From the NCBI GenBank assembly GCA_964507325.1, contig CAZDQL010000106.1, positions 1-22,487 of the forward strand: a stretch of DNA of 22,487 bases, given 5' to 3'. Below, piece after piece: positions 6,056 through 15,308 of the stretch. Position 1 is the stretch's first letter; each line of letters begins with the position of its first letter. Below the pieces are notes generated by a model. That model saw nothing but the letters and a program-made list of their open reading frames with translations, was not told where the DNA came from and ran no database searches. Source of the DNA: CAZDQL01 sp964507325 (GTDB taxonomy: Bacteria > Planctomycetota > UBA1135 > GCA-002686595). A program made the position numbers and the translations under genes.

Positions 6056-7429
6056 ATGTCGAGTTGGCGACGCACCTACTGGGCGGTCTGGATCGCGAAT
6101 CTGGTCACCGCCATCGGGATGATGAGCTTCCTGCCCTTCTTCCCGAGCCTGCTCGAGGAGATGGGGGTCACCGACGAGGTGGCCAAGCGCGCCTGGGCGG
6201 GGATCATCTTCGGGGCGGCTCCTCTCTCGGCGACGGTCATGAGCCCCATCTGGGGCGCCCTCGGGGATCGCATCGGTCGCAAGCTGATGGTCTGCCGTTC
6301 GCTGCTCGCCATCTCGATCTTCGTGGGGGGGATGTACTGGGCAGAGACGCCGGCGACGCTCCTCCTCCTGCGCATCGGCCAGGGGCTCTTCTCGGGGTTC
6401 ATCCCCCCCAGCATCACCTTGGTGAGCGTGGGGGCGCCTCCCGAACGGCAGGGTCGGGTGGCGGGGGACCTGACCACGGCCCTGGCCCTGGGGGGACTGA
6501 TCGGCCCGGGGCTGGGGGGGTGGCTGGCGATCGAGACCGGCTCCCGCCAGGCGGTCTTCCTCTTCGTGGGGGCGGCGGGGCTCGTCTCGGCCCTGCTGGT
6601 GGCTCTCATGGCGGACGAGGATCCGCGCTTGCGCCAGGAGCGGTCGGGGCGCTTCCGGTTGAGCGGTGCCCTGCGGGGGACCTGGAACGACGTGCGATCG
6701 ATCTTCGCCAACCCCCTGCTGCGCGCCACCACCCTGGTGGTCTTCGCGCTGCAGCTCGGGCTGGGCGCGACCAACCCGCTGCTCGAGCTCCACACCCGGG
6801 AGCTGGTCGCCCCCCGGCTCGACGCCTGGGTCTGGCTGGGAGCCTGGGTGCCGGGCCTCGACGTCACCGACCGCATGGAGGTGGAGACCCTGGCGACCAG
6901 CCTGCTCTTCTCCGGCATGGCGGTGGTCAGCCTGCTCGCCCTGCCCCTCTGGGGGCGGTACGGCGACCGCGTCGGCCATCGCGGCGCCCTGGCCCTGTGC
7001 GCCTTGCTCTGCGCCCTCTCCCTGGGTCTGCAGGCGGCCGCGTGGACCTTCGCACTGCTCCTGCTCGGGCGTTTGGCGATGGGAGCGGCGATCGCGGGCA
7101 CCGGACCCCTGGCCTACGGTCTGGCGGCCGTGGAGACCGGAGCGAGCCAGCGCGGAGGGGCCTTCGGAGTGGTGTTCAGCGCGCGCACCTTGGCCGTGGC
7201 GCTCGGCGCGGGTCTGGGGGGCTTCATGTCGTCGGTGATCGGCGTGCGCGGCGTGATGGTCTTCTCCGGCTTGGTGGTGGTGGGGGCCCTGTGGTTCTTC
7301 CAGACCTCACCCTCGGAGCCGGCGGCGGCGGAGGAGGAAGGACCTGAATCCCCAGAGCCCATTCCTCGCACCCCGTCAGCCGGCGAACGCACACCGCGCA
7401 CCCCTCAGACGACCCCATCGGAGAGGTGA
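6056..7429 (+). CDS. Major facilitator superfamily (MFS) transporter, DHA1/TetA-MdtG-like
   Basis: A 457-residue inner-membrane protein with about 12 hydrophobic segments in two bundles of six. The first bundle contains the MFS motif A between helices 2 and 3 (GALGDRIGRK) and a helix-4/5 region like drug antiporters (RIGQGLFSGFIPPSITLVS, then ALGGLIGPGLGGWLA, a motif-C-like G-x-x-x-GP-x-x-GG). The second half repeats motif A as 'GRYGDRVGHRG' after helix 8. These features place it among proton-driven DHA1 exporters of the TetA/MdtG type; the substrate cannot be told. Odd points are an extended loop of about 35 residues between helices 7 and 8 rich in W and D, and a Pro/Glu/Thr-rich tail of about 35 residues after the last helix. 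The ATG lacks a good ribosome binding site. It converges with the minus-strand operon 63 bases downstream. Confidence 0.9.
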   Translation: MSSWRRTYWAVWIANLVTAIGMMSFLPFFPSLLEEMGVTDEVAKRAWAGIIFGAAPLSATVMSPIWGALGDRIGRKLMVCRSLLAISIFVGGMYWAETPATLLLLRIGQGLFSGFIPPSITLVSVGAPPERQGRVAGDLTTALALGGLIGPGLGGWLAIETGSRQAVFLFVGAAGLVSALLVALMADEDPRLRQERSGRFRLSGALRGTWNDVRSIFANPLLRATTLVVFALQLGLGATNPLLELHTRELVAPRLDAWVWLGAWVPGLDVTDRMEVETLATSLLFSGMAVVSLLALPLWGRYGDRVGHRGALALCALLCALSLGLQAAAWTFALLLLGRLAMGAAIAGTGPLAYGLAAVETGASQRGGAFGVVFSARTLAVALGAGLGGFMSSVIGVRGVMVFSGLVVVGALWFFQTSPSEPAAAEEEGPESPEPIPRTPSAGERTPRTPQTTPSER

Positions 7430-7492
7430 CCGGGGCATCGTCTTCGGCGCGATCGCGCTCCTGCCGGCAGCGACGGAACGAGCGGACCCGGC

Positions 7493-8383
7493 TCAGGCCC
7501 TGGCGCTCCGCGCCGGGCACTCCTCCTCGGCGATGCGGCGCGCGTTGTCGACGTCCTGGCGCGCGAAGTCGCCCAGGTCCTCGCCGCGCCAGCGTCCGAT
7601 GGCCCGCGAGGCGCGGCGCACGGCGTCGTTCTTCTCCAGGCCCTCGTCCAAGGCCGCCCGCAGCTCCGCCCGCAGTCGCTGCATCGCCTCGCGGTCGCGG
7701 TCGATCGCTTCCAGGACCGCTGCTCGGCCCACGATCGGTGCGCGGTGGGCGGGCAGCACCCGCTCGATGCGCTGCTCCACCGCCCAGGCCCTCAGCGTCT
7801 CGAGGGCGCGCTCGAAGGGGCGCGCGGCGAAGCGGCAGTAGGGCAGGCCGGGGCGCACCAGGTAGTCGGCGCTGCAGAGGGTCGCCAGGGAGGGGATCCA
7901 GACCACGCTGGTGCAGTCGGAGTGGCCGGGGAGAAGACGCAGCTCGACCTCCAGGGTGCCGCAGCGCAGCGGCAAGCGGTCGTCGAAGACCCGGGTGGGT
8001 ACGGGGTAGTCGAAGTCGGAGTCCTCGATCTCCAGGAGCTCGTCGATCTTGCGCTTGGCCGCCAGGATCCGCTGGCGCGCCTGGGGGGACTTCTCGGCGG
8101 CCACCCGCGGCAGGATCACCTCGGCGCCGGGGAAGCTCCGCCAGCCGCGGATGTGGTCGTGGTGGGAGTGGGTCAAGACCACCTGGGTCACCCGTCGCGC
8201 CGGGCCCGCGCGCCGGGTGGTGCAGGCGAGGTGCGCCAGCTCCTCGATCTCCCCGGGCGTGATGCCCGGGTCGACGAGCAGCGCCTCGTCGCCGTCGAAG
8301 AGGGCGATCCCGTTGAACTCCCAGAAGCGGCTGCGGACCAGGACCAGCGGGTCTTGGGGGCCTCCCACCGAGGGGGTGCTCAA
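7493..8383 (-). CDS. Metallo-beta-lactamase-fold hydrolase
   Basis: A 296-residue protein with a complete metal-binding set for the metallo-beta-lactamase superfamily: THSHHDH (H72, H74, D76, H77), H154 in LPGHSD, D173 in CSADYL and H213 in LPAHR. Family members hydrolyse thioesters, lactones, cyclic nucleotides or phosphodiesters. The overall pattern (an N-terminal strand FNGIALFDGDEALLVDPG and 'LPAHRAPI') is of the general glyoxalase II/lactonase-like group, so I cannot choose a substrate. The C-terminal 80 residues are helical, with Arg- and Glu-rich heptads. No signal peptide is seen, so it is probably cytoplasmic. The start is TTG 8383-8381, whose last bases are the TGA of the preceding TPR gene (TTGA overlap), implying translational coupling as the last gene of a three-gene operon. 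A GTG five codons in is a less likely alternative start. Confidence 0.88.
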   Translation of the reverse strand: MSTPSVGGPQDPLVLVRSRFWEFNGIALFDGDEALLVDPGITPGEIEELAHLACTTRRAGPARRVTQVVLTHSHHDHIRGWRSFPGAEVILPRVAAEKSPQARQRILAAKRKIDELLEIEDSDFDYPVPTRVFDDRLPLRCGTLEVELRLLPGHSDCTSVVWIPSLATLCSADYLVRPGLPYCRFAARPFERALETLRAWAVEQRIERVLPAHRAPIVGRAAVLEAIDRDREAMQRLRAELRAALDEGLEKNDAVRRASRAIGRWRGEDLGDFARQDVDNARRIAEEECPARSARA

Positions 8384-10098
8384 TCTCCCTTCCCGCCCTC
8401 CCCGGCCCCTTCTCCGCCTTCGCCCTCGCCTTCCTCGTCGCCACCCTTCCCGCCCTCGAGCTTGCGCTCGAGTCGGGCGATGTTCGTCTTCGAATCCCGC
8501 TTGGCGGTCTGGACCAGGTCGCGCTCCTCTTCGCTCAGGCCTTCACCGGCGAGCTGCTCGGTCGCCATGGCGAGTGCCTGGCGGTAGAGCTCCATGGCGC
8601 GCTCGTAGTCGCGCTCCAGGTAGTAGTGCAGGATCACCGCGGCGTCGTTGTAGAGGTGCGGCTTGTCGGGCGCGAGGCGCAGCGCCTCCTCGTAGGCCGC
8701 CAGCGATTGGGCGTAGAGCTTGCCGGACCACTCGCGATCCTGCTGCTTGCCGCGCGACTCCAGGAAGGCCCCGCCCTCGCGGGCGAAGAGCCCCCAGTTG
8801 TCCCAGAACTCCCAATTGCCCTTCTGCACGGCGCAGCGCACCTCGCACAGGAAGGTGGCCCGCAGGAGGTACCCCGGCTCGCCCTCGCGCTCCTCGTCGC
8901 CGCGGGTGCGCCGCTCGCACTCGCCGATCAGCCAGGTGAGGATCTGCGTGTTGAACTCGGCATTCCCCGAGAGGCTGGCCACCAGGTCCTCGGGAGAGGC
9001 CTTCCAGTTCTCGTGCCAGGCTTGGATCGCACCCTCGTACTCCCCGCGGTGGTAGCGGCTCAGCCCCACGTAGTACCAGGAGTTGGCGAAGGCCGGCCAC
9101 TTCTGGATCACCTTCAGGTAGGTCTGTTCGCACTCCTGGTAGCGCTTGGCCGCGCAGTAGGCCGAGCCCAGCCACCAGAGCAGGGTGGCGTCCGCCACCG
9201 GCTCCGTGCCGAAGCGCTCCCCGTACTTGCGCGCGCCCGCCTCGAGGCAGGTGGTGAACCCCTCCAGGCCCAGGCTGCTCCAGTACTTCTGGTAGTCGAA
9301 GCCCCCGGGGTTCCAGCCGATCGAGTCGGAGTAGCACTCGAGCGCCTGCTCCATGTTCCCCTGGAAGTGCAGGGCCAAGCCCAGGTCCAACTGGATGTCC
9401 CCGACCAGGACCACCGCCCCGGCATCCTGCTTGTCCGGGGTCCCCGCCAGATCGCGCGCGGTGCGCAGGGACGCGATCGACTTCTCGAGCTGCGCCTGGG
9501 CCGCCTGCTCGTCGGTCGGCCCCAGCTTCTGGTAGAGCCGGAAGGCCGCCAGCCCCGCCAGGTGGTGGCGGGTGGGGTCCTTGGGCCGGCGCTCTATCGC
9601 TTGCAGAACCGCATCCGAGGCCAGCTCGTACTTGGCGCCGCGATAGGCGGCGTCCGCCAGGGGATACCAGGCGTCGTAGAAGCGCTGGGCGTCCGCCTCG
9701 ACGGTCTTGGAGAGGAAGGACACGGTGTCCATGTAGGCGTAGGGCACCGAGTTGTCCCGCACCCCCTGGGACTCGAGCTTGCGCGCCTTGAAGTACGAGC
9801 CGATCCCGTAGAGGTAGTCCAGAGCGGGCCCCGCGTGGTCGCGCGACAGGGCGTCGACGGCGTCGAAGGCGTCGTTCAGACGCTCCCCCTGCTCGAACAT
9901 GGTGCGCAGGACCCACACGCGGCTGGCGAGCCCACCGCCGGTTTCGGCGTCCGCCTGTTGGAAGAGCTCGAGGGCGCGCTCGACCCGTCCGGCGTCGAGC
10001 TCCGCTCGCCCGCGACGGATGAGGTCGTCGACGGTGTCCGCCTGCAGCCCAGGCGCGACGGGGATGATGGAGAGGCAGAGCGGGAGGAGGAGCTTCAT
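8380..10098 (-). CDS. Exported tetratricopeptide-repeat protein (second gene of TPR-TPR-MBL operon)
   Basis: A 572-residue protein with an N-terminal Sec signal (MKLLLPLCLSIIPVAPGLQA, cleavage probably near residue 20), no lipobox and no other membrane helix, so probably periplasmic. TPR-type helix pairs are seen at several places: 'GRAELDAGRVERALELFQQADAE', 'LGLALHFQGNMEQALECYSDSI', 'GSAYCAAKRYQECEQTYLKVIQKWP', 'GLSRYHRGEYEGAIQAWHENWKASP' and 'AAYEEALRLAPDKPHLYNDAAVILHYYLERDYERAMELYRQAL'. The last 30 residues are a low-complexity Gly/Glu tail. ATG 10098 is chosen because it overlaps the upstream gene's TGA (ATGA) and starts the signal peptide; an upstream in-frame ATG at 10119 would bury the signal. 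The C-terminal third resembles that of the upstream gene, so the two are likely distant paralogues. TPRs bind proteins; the partner is unknown. Confidence 0.85.
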   Translation of the reverse strand: MKLLLPLCLSIIPVAPGLQADTVDDLIRRGRAELDAGRVERALELFQQADAETGGGLASRVWVLRTMFEQGERLNDAFDAVDALSRDHAGPALDYLYGIGSYFKARKLESQGVRDNSVPYAYMDTVSFLSKTVEADAQRFYDAWYPLADAAYRGAKYELASDAVLQAIERRPKDPTRHHLAGLAAFRLYQKLGPTDEQAAQAQLEKSIASLRTARDLAGTPDKQDAGAVVLVGDIQLDLGLALHFQGNMEQALECYSDSIGWNPGGFDYQKYWSSLGLEGFTTCLEAGARKYGERFGTEPVADATLLWWLGSAYCAAKRYQECEQTYLKVIQKWPAFANSWYYVGLSRYHRGEYEGAIQAWHENWKASPEDLVASLSGNAEFNTQILTWLIGECERRTRGDEEREGEPGYLLRATFLCEVRCAVQKGNWEFWDNWGLFAREGGAFLESRGKQQDREWSGKLYAQSLAAYEEALRLAPDKPHLYNDAAVILHYYLERDYERAMELYRQALAMATEQLAGEGLSEEERDLVQTAKRDSKTNIARLERKLEGGKGGDEEGEGEGGEGAGEGGKGD

Positions 10099-12008
10099 CG
10101 GGGTGCGTCGGAGAGCCAAACTAGGTTGCGGACGTAGGTCTGACCGAGGTCCAAACGCGGATCCTCGGCCATGGCGTCGCAGATCGGGAGCAGGGCGCGC
10201 ATCGGCTCACGCGACGCGGGCCCGATCTCGAGCGCCTTCTCGAGCCACTGCCTGGCGAGCTGGGGCCGGCGGCGAATGGTCAGTTCCAGGACGGCCATGT
10301 TCTGGTGTGCGTCCCCCCAGGCTTCGTTCAAGGCGTAGCGATCCTCGGGGCTCAGACTCTGGTCCCGGAGCTGCTCGGCCCCCATCTCGACCGCGGAGAG
10401 GAGGTAGGTCTCGCCGACGTCGGGCTCACGGCGCGTGTAGTAGACGATCACCAGGCCGGTGTCGTTCACCACCCGTACGTCGTCGGAGAGGATGCGGGCC
10501 GCCACGCGGTAGGCGGCGTCGCTGCCCTCCATCACTTCCCGGGCGCGGGCCAGGAGGCGCTGCGCTTCCCTCTCGAGCTCGGTCCGTCGCTCCGCATCCT
10601 CTGCCTGCCGGGCGCGGTTGGCCACCACCAGGCTCTGGCGCTGGAAGAGCACCGCCGTGTCGCGCAGGATGAAGCCGGCGTTGTTGGCGTGGGTGCCGTC
10701 CTCGGGGAGGTAGCTGTGCAGGTAGCTGGCGATCGCCGCCGCCTCGACCATGTCCTCCATGGCGGAGAGGCTCGTGGGGTCCGCCACCAGGCGTTGGATG
10801 ACGAACCCCAACCCCGCGATGCCGTCGGGCAGGCGCCCCGGCAGTCCCCACGCCAGGCCGCCCTCGAGCAGGGTGTCCATCGACAGGAAGGCCTCCTTGG
10901 CGGCGGTCATCTCCCCCTGGTTGAAGTGGCACCACCCCGCCGCGCAGCGCGCGATGACGCGGTAGCCGAGGCAGTCCTGCTGCCAGGCGGGATCGAGGGA
11001 GGCCGCCTCCTCGAACCAGTCCTCGCAGGCGAGGAAGGCCTCGTGGTCGAACTCGCCGGCGTCGAAGCGCGCCAGGGCTTCGTAGAAGCTCACCACACCG
11101 GTGTTGCGCACCACGTTGGCGGAGTCGGGGTGATCCGCCTGGAAGTCCTCGTACCAGTCGACCAGCTCCTGCCAGCCCTGGGTCACGCCCGCGAGCTGCA
11201 TCAGGCGGTCGTGGAGGGCCTGCTCCTCAGGAGCCACCGCCAGAGCCAATTGCAGTTGCTCGATCGAGCGCGGCACCTCGTCGTTCCACTGGTACAGGTT
11301 GGCGAGCTGCATGCGCGGCCAGGGGTCCTCGGGGGTGCGCCCCAGGAGTCGACCGAGCATCGCCTCCGCCTCCAGGAAGAACTCCGCGCCCTCCTCGCCG
11401 GCGTTGCGCTTGGCGATGAAGACGTCGAAGGCCGCCTGCGCGTGGGTGCGCTCGGCGGGCGGATCGATCGTCGGGCGGGGGTCGGCGCTGGCCAGGCGCT
11501 TGGACGCCCAGCGGGCCAGCTCCAGCGCCAGGTCGGGGTCGGGAATGCGACGCGCCGCCCGGCTGGCCTCGAAGGCGACTTCGAAGCCGACCCCGCGCCT
11601 GTTGGCCTCCAGGAAGTACTCGAGGGAGTCCTCGTAGAAGAAGCGGGGGTTGGAGGTGGAGGCCTCGGCCGCGACGTAGGCCGCGCGACCGCGGTGGTGG
11701 AGCAGCTGCGGGTTGTTGGGATCGAGCTCGAGGGCCTCGTCCAAGAGGATCATCGCGCTCTCCCCGGCATCCGCCACCTCGCCGGCGCGCGCCAGGAGCT
11801 CCTTGGCCCGGGCCAGGTTGTCCACCACGATCAGGTCGGCCAGGATGCGGCGCGCCCCCTGGTAGTCCCCCTGGCGCACCGCCTCGATGGCGGCGTCGGC
11901 GGCCCTCTGCACTGCGGCCCGCTCCTGATCCTGGGGCGCGGCGGCTTGGGCGCCCTGGCTGGCGGTCAGGGCGATCAACGGAGGTAGGAGGAGGGAGAGG
12001 GGGAGCAT
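10095..12008 (-). CDS. Exported tetratricopeptide-repeat protein (first gene of TPR-TPR-MBL operon)
   Basis: A 637-residue protein with a Sec signal peptide (MLPLSLLLPPLIALTASQGAQA). TPR-like helices begin right after it: 'ADAAIEAVRQGDYQGARRILADLI', 'ESAMILLDEALELDPNNPQLLHHRGRAAYVA', then further pairs such as 'AEAMLGRLLGRTPEDPWPRMQLANLYQWNDEVPRSIEQLQLAL'. The end, 'SAVEMGAEQLRDQSLSPEDRYALNEAWGDAHQNMAVLE', lines up with 'LAMATEQLAGEGLSEEERDL...' of the downstream TPR protein. An open frame continues to 12449, but ATG 12008 is the start I support: it begins the signal peptide and has AGGAAG at the correct distance (complement of 12015-12020). A possible -10 element for this strand is TAGAAT (complement of 12092-12097). 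It is the first gene of an operon and diverges from the lipoprotein gene at 12253. Probably a periplasmic scaffold; partner unknown. Confidence 0.83.
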   Translation of the reverse strand: MLPLSLLLPPLIALTASQGAQAAAPQDQERAAVQRAADAAIEAVRQGDYQGARRILADLIVVDNLARAKELLARAGEVADAGESAMILLDEALELDPNNPQLLHHRGRAAYVAAEASTSNPRFFYEDSLEYFLEANRRGVGFEVAFEASRAARRIPDPDLALELARWASKRLASADPRPTIDPPAERTHAQAAFDVFIAKRNAGEEGAEFFLEAEAMLGRLLGRTPEDPWPRMQLANLYQWNDEVPRSIEQLQLALAVAPEEQALHDRLMQLAGVTQGWQELVDWYEDFQADHPDSANVVRNTGVVSFYEALARFDAGEFDHEAFLACEDWFEEAASLDPAWQQDCLGYRVIARCAAGWCHFNQGEMTAAKEAFLSMDTLLEGGLAWGLPGRLPDGIAGLGFVIQRLVADPTSLSAMEDMVEAAAIASYLHSYLPEDGTHANNAGFILRDTAVLFQRQSLVVANRARQAEDAERRTELEREAQRLLARAREVMEGSDAAYRVAARILSDDVRVVNDTGLVIVYYTRREPDVGETYLLSAVEMGAEQLRDQSLSPEDRYALNEAWGDAHQNMAVLELTIRRRPQLARQWLEKALEIGPASREPMRALLPICDAMAEDPRLDLGQTYVRNLVWLSDAPR

Positions 12009-12091
12009 AAGCGGTCTTCCTGGGGTCGACAGGGCCTCGCGGGGCGCCGATCCGGGGTCGGGCGGGGGCCCGCCTCGGAGATCGGCGGAGC

Positions 12092-12177
12092 ATTCTACCC
12101 GAGGTCCGTCGGCGCGCTTAGGGCCTGCCGACCCGCCGGTCACACCTTTCCCTCCCCCTTGTGTGGAACCGTATAAC
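12092..12177. promoter_or_regulatory. Divergent promoter region between the TPR operon and the Ig-like lipoprotein
   Basis: The 244-base gap 12009-12252 separates divergent genes. On the + strand TATAAC at 12172-12177 is a good -10 candidate, 76 bases before the lipoprotein ATG. On the - strand TAGAAT (complement of 12092-12097) is a -10 candidate about 84 bases before the TPR start. I do not see a good TTGACA-like -35 for either, so both are tentative. No other gene is seen in the gap. Confidence 0.35.
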
Positions 12178-12252
12178 AGGGGTGGCGGGAATGTCCGCGT
12201 CAGCCGGGCGTCCCTGAGCGTCCAGACTCGGGATCCGCCAGGAGTCCGTTCC

Positions 12253-15200
12253 ATGCGCCGAAACAGCCTTCTCCCCCTCCTGTCCCTGCCGCTCGCGATC
12301 GCCCTCGCCGGCTGCGACAACCCCGCCTGCGTCTTCGGCCCCAACGGGTGCCAAGAGGGGGACGGGAGCGACTCGATCGGATCCCTGCCCGCCTCCGAGC
12401 CGTCGGACGGGGTCTGGATCACCCCCGGCCCGCCCAGCTTCCAGCGCATGGCCCCCGTCGGCAGCGCCGCCCACCCCTCGACGCCGATCGTCCTGGTCTA
12501 CTCGGAGAGCCTGCATCCGGAGAGCGTGCAGAACGCCTACCAGGTGGTGGACGCCACCTTCGGTACGCCGGTCCCCCTGGTGGAGCCTCCCCCCCTGGTG
12601 GGGGACGGGCGCGTGGTGGTGCTGAGTCCCCTGGCCCCGCTGCAGCTCGGGACCACCTACTCGGTGAGCTACCGCGAGGGGGCGTCCGTGACCGACCTGA
12701 CGGGGGTCCTGGTCTCAACCGGGGTCACCGGTGACATCGGCAACTTCTCGGTGGCCGCGACGACGCCGGAGACTCCCGAGGTGATCGCCACCTTCCCCGA
12801 CGACTCGGCGGTCGACCAGAGCGACATCGGCGAGATCGTGGCCGTCTTCGACCGCCCGATGGACCCCACCAGCGTCGACACCGACTCCTTCGCGGTGACG
12901 GTCAACGGCGTGACACCCACCCACAACCCCGCGCCGGTCCCGCTGACGATCCTGGGGGGGCCGATCCCCGTGGCGATCGAATCGGTGTGGCGCTGGGCCA
13001 GCGTGGATGGGGAGGGGCTGCGGGTCTCCCTCGGGGCGGCCGGGGACGCGCTGGTGGAGTTCAGCCAGCCCGGCAGCAAGATCGAGGACGACGACGGTCA
13101 GCAGGTCCCCGCGACCGTGCTGGCCTTCGACATCGCGCCGATCGCCGTTCCCTTCAGGGTCGACAAGGCGGTCCTCTCCGACCCCGACGACGCCATCGGC
13201 CGGCCGAACCTCAACGACGTGGTTCCGGTCCTGCAGGTCGAGCTCTCCGCCAACGCCCAGAGCGGCGACGACGTCGAGCTGTACCTCTTCGGCACCGGGA
13301 AGGGGAGCTCCCAGGACCTGGTCGCGCTCTCGCGCAAGGTGGACGTGGACGCCGCGACGATGCTGGTCGACGTGATGCCCTCCGACCTCCAGCTGCTCTC
13401 CGGGGGCAGCGGCGTGGTCAAGGACGGCAACCTGTACGTCGCGGCGCGCATCAAGCGCGGCGACCTGCGCACCACCGTGCGCCTGGTCGACGTGGACGAG
13501 GACCAGAACGGCGCCCAACCCCTGCTCTTCGACGTCACCGCCCCCCAGCTGGTCGGCCTGGGCACCTCCGGACAGCAGAGCTCGACCTTCTCCTCCGACC
13601 TGGTGGACATGGTGATCGTCGGGCGCGCCAACGAACAGATCCGTCGCGTCGAGGCCTCCGCCAGCACGGGCGACGACAACGGGGTCGATCCCGAGGTGAT
13701 CATGGCCACTTCCGGCGGCCTCTTCGTGGCCAAGCCGGTGCCGGTGGGGATCCTGGACCGTGAAGATCCCCCCGCGACCTACACGGTGCGCATCTTCGAC
13801 CGGGCCCTGAACCCGCAGGCGGGTTCGGTCACGGGCACCTTCTACCAGCGGGGGACCGTCGGCCCGGGGGTCGCTCCCGAGGGGGGCCAGGTGGCGGTCT
13901 ACGTCTTCGACGCCGCGACCCTGACGCCGGTGCAGGGGGCCCTGGTCACGACCCACCAGGACGCCGCCGGGGTCTTCACTCCCTTGCAGGCGGGAATGAC
14001 CGACGCGCAGGGCTACACCCGGCTGCTCGCGGGCGCGGTGGGGACCGAGACGATCGTCAGCGTCGACCAGGAGGGGTACGACCTGTGGAGCTTGCACGGC
14101 GTCGGCGCGGACGTGCTGCAGGTGCCGCTCGTGGTGTCGCAGGCCGCGGCCGCCAACACCGAGGGCACCGTGACCAGCCCCTTCCCCACGGCCAACTTCT
14201 CGACCTTCTCCAACTTCATCGCCGACTCGCGTCGCCGGGACGACCAGGGGCGGCTCTTCGACGTCGACACCTGCTCGATCATCACCAGCGAGTTCATCTA
14301 CTCCTGCTCCTTCGGGCCCGAGGAGGTGCGCGCCCACCGGCTGGCGGGGCAGTGCTTCCTGTCCGGAGACTTCGCCACGAGCCTGGGCTCCTTCAGCGCC
14401 TCCGGCTTCCTGCGCGGCTTCGCGTCGCGCCTGCCGATCGCGCCCCTGTCGGGGGGGGCTACCGAGAGCAACGTCGACATCTACGTCTCGAGCCTGCTCG
14501 CCAGCATGGATGCGGAGGAGCAGGCGATCGCCATCCCCCAGCAGGTCCTCTCCAGCGCCACGGCGCCCAGCCTGGGCACCCTGAGCGGCGACCCCGTGAT
14601 CACCGTCGAGGCCCTCTCCCCCGGCCTCCCCGGCCACCTGCCGGTGGGCCTGGGGATCCCCTTCGACCAGGGGGGAGGGGTGTGGGTGGTCGACGGGGCC
14701 TACCCGGGGGTGGCGGACGGCATCGACGACGGCGGGGGGGACCTCCTGGGTGAGCTGGTGACGCAGGGGACGATCCAGCCGGATCTCTTCATCCGCGCCG
14801 AGCTCACCGACACCTCGGACAACCGGGTGGGGGCCAGACCGCGCATATCGAACCAGGTGGGGGCCCTGGCGCCGGTGGACGTGCCCCTCTTCCAGGTCCC
14901 GGGACCGGGGGGCAACAGCGGTGGCAGCGCCTACAACCTCCAGGCGGTCGACCCCCTGCCCCCCTGGGCCAGCACCGGCCTGGCGGGCATGGTGCGCTTC
15001 ACCCTGCGCGACTCCACCGGTCGCCAGTGGACCATCTGGCGCCCCGACCCCCCCACCAGCGGCGGCAACGGGGTGGACAGCGTCTCGGCGCGGGTCGCCG
15101 ACATCGGCTTCTTCAGCGGGACGACCCTGGCGGCGGGCCCGACCACCTGCCGGGTGTCCGCCTTCGCCTGGGAGAGCCCCACGGCGTCCCTCGACACCTT

Positions 15201-15273
15201 CATGTGGACCGACGTGGAGCGGGAGCACGAGGTCTTCGCCCACACCTTCCCGGTGGTGTTCACCCGGGATTGA
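12253..15273 (+). CDS. Large lipoprotein with SbsA-type Ig-like (Big_5) and carboxypeptidase-regulatory-like domains
   Basis: A 1006-residue secreted lipoprotein. The signal peptide MRRNSLLPLLSLPLAIALAGC places the lipidated Cys at residue 21 in an LAGC lipobox. Residues about 72-150 and 170-235 look like SbsA Ig-like (Big_5) domains: 'IVLVYSESLHPESVQNAYQV' and 'SAVDQSDIGEIVAVFDRPMD' followed by TSVDTDSFAVTV. Residues about 549-619 resemble a carboxypeptidase regulatory-like fold: VYVFDAATLTPVQGALVTT, then 'MTDAQGYTRLLAG'. The rest is beta-rich, with several Cys pairs in the last 350 residues (SCSFGPEE, AGQCFLSG). I chose ATG 12253, with GGAG 8 bases upstream, because an earlier in-frame GTG (12163) would place 30 residues before the signal. 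The short lipoprotein gene downstream has its own candidate promoter. Probably a cell-surface or outer-membrane adhesin or structural protein; no enzyme motif seen. Confidence 0.87.
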   Translation: MRRNSLLPLLSLPLAIALAGCDNPACVFGPNGCQEGDGSDSIGSLPASEPSDGVWITPGPPSFQRMAPVGSAAHPSTPIVLVYSESLHPESVQNAYQVVDATFGTPVPLVEPPPLVGDGRVVVLSPLAPLQLGTTYSVSYREGASVTDLTGVLVSTGVTGDIGNFSVAATTPETPEVIATFPDDSAVDQSDIGEIVAVFDRPMDPTSVDTDSFAVTVNGVTPTHNPAPVPLTILGGPIPVAIESVWRWASVDGEGLRVSLGAAGDALVEFSQPGSKIEDDDGQQVPATVLAFDIAPIAVPFRVDKAVLSDPDDAIGRPNLNDVVPVLQVELSANAQSGDDVELYLFGTGKGSSQDLVALSRKVDVDAATMLVDVMPSDLQLLSGGSGVVKDGNLYVAARIKRGDLRTTVRLVDVDEDQNGAQPLLFDVTAPQLVGLGTSGQQSSTFSSDLVDMVIVGRANEQIRRVEASASTGDDNGVDPEVIMATSGGLFVAKPVPVGILDREDPPATYTVRIFDRALNPQAGSVTGTFYQRGTVGPGVAPEGGQVAVYVFDAATLTPVQGALVTTHQDAAGVFTPLQAGMTDAQGYTRLLAGAVGTETIVSVDQEGYDLWSLHGVGADVLQVPLVVSQAAAANTEGTVTSPFPTANFSTFSNFIADSRRRDDQGRLFDVDTCSIITSEFIYSCSFGPEEVRAHRLAGQCFLSGDFATSLGSFSASGFLRGFASRLPIAPLSGGATESNVDIYVSSLLASMDAEEQAIAIPQQVLSSATAPSLGTLSGDPVITVEALSPGLPGHLPVGLGIPFDQGGGVWVVDGAYPGVADGIDDGGGDLLGELVTQGTIQPDLFIRAELTDTSDNRVGARPRISNQVGALAPVDVPLFQVPGPGGNSGGSAYNLQAVDPLPPWASTGLAGMVRFTLRDSTGRQWTIWRPDPPTSGGNGVDSVSARVADIGFFSGTTLAAGPTTCRVSAFAWESPTASLDTFMWTDVEREHEVFAHTFPVVFTRD

Positions 15274-15308
15274 GGGTCGATTCCCCAGCGAGCCCCATTT
15301 CGCGGTCG

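Noticed and set aside
3293..6979. Very long open frame (1228 residues) on the minus strand
   Set aside because: It is antisense to well-supported genes (UPF0210, HD-GYP, MFS), has compositionally biased His/Arg/Gly/Asp sequence and no recognisable domain; long antisense frames are expected at this GC content.
8489..8501. Another tRNA-like TTCGAATCC
   Set aside because: It lies inside the TPR coding sequence and has no tRNA arms around it.
12715..15243. 842-residue minus-strand frame opposite the Ig-like lipoprotein
   Set aside because: Its composition (rich in His, Gly, Asp, Val) mirrors the complementary codons of the lipoprotein; no start context or domain.
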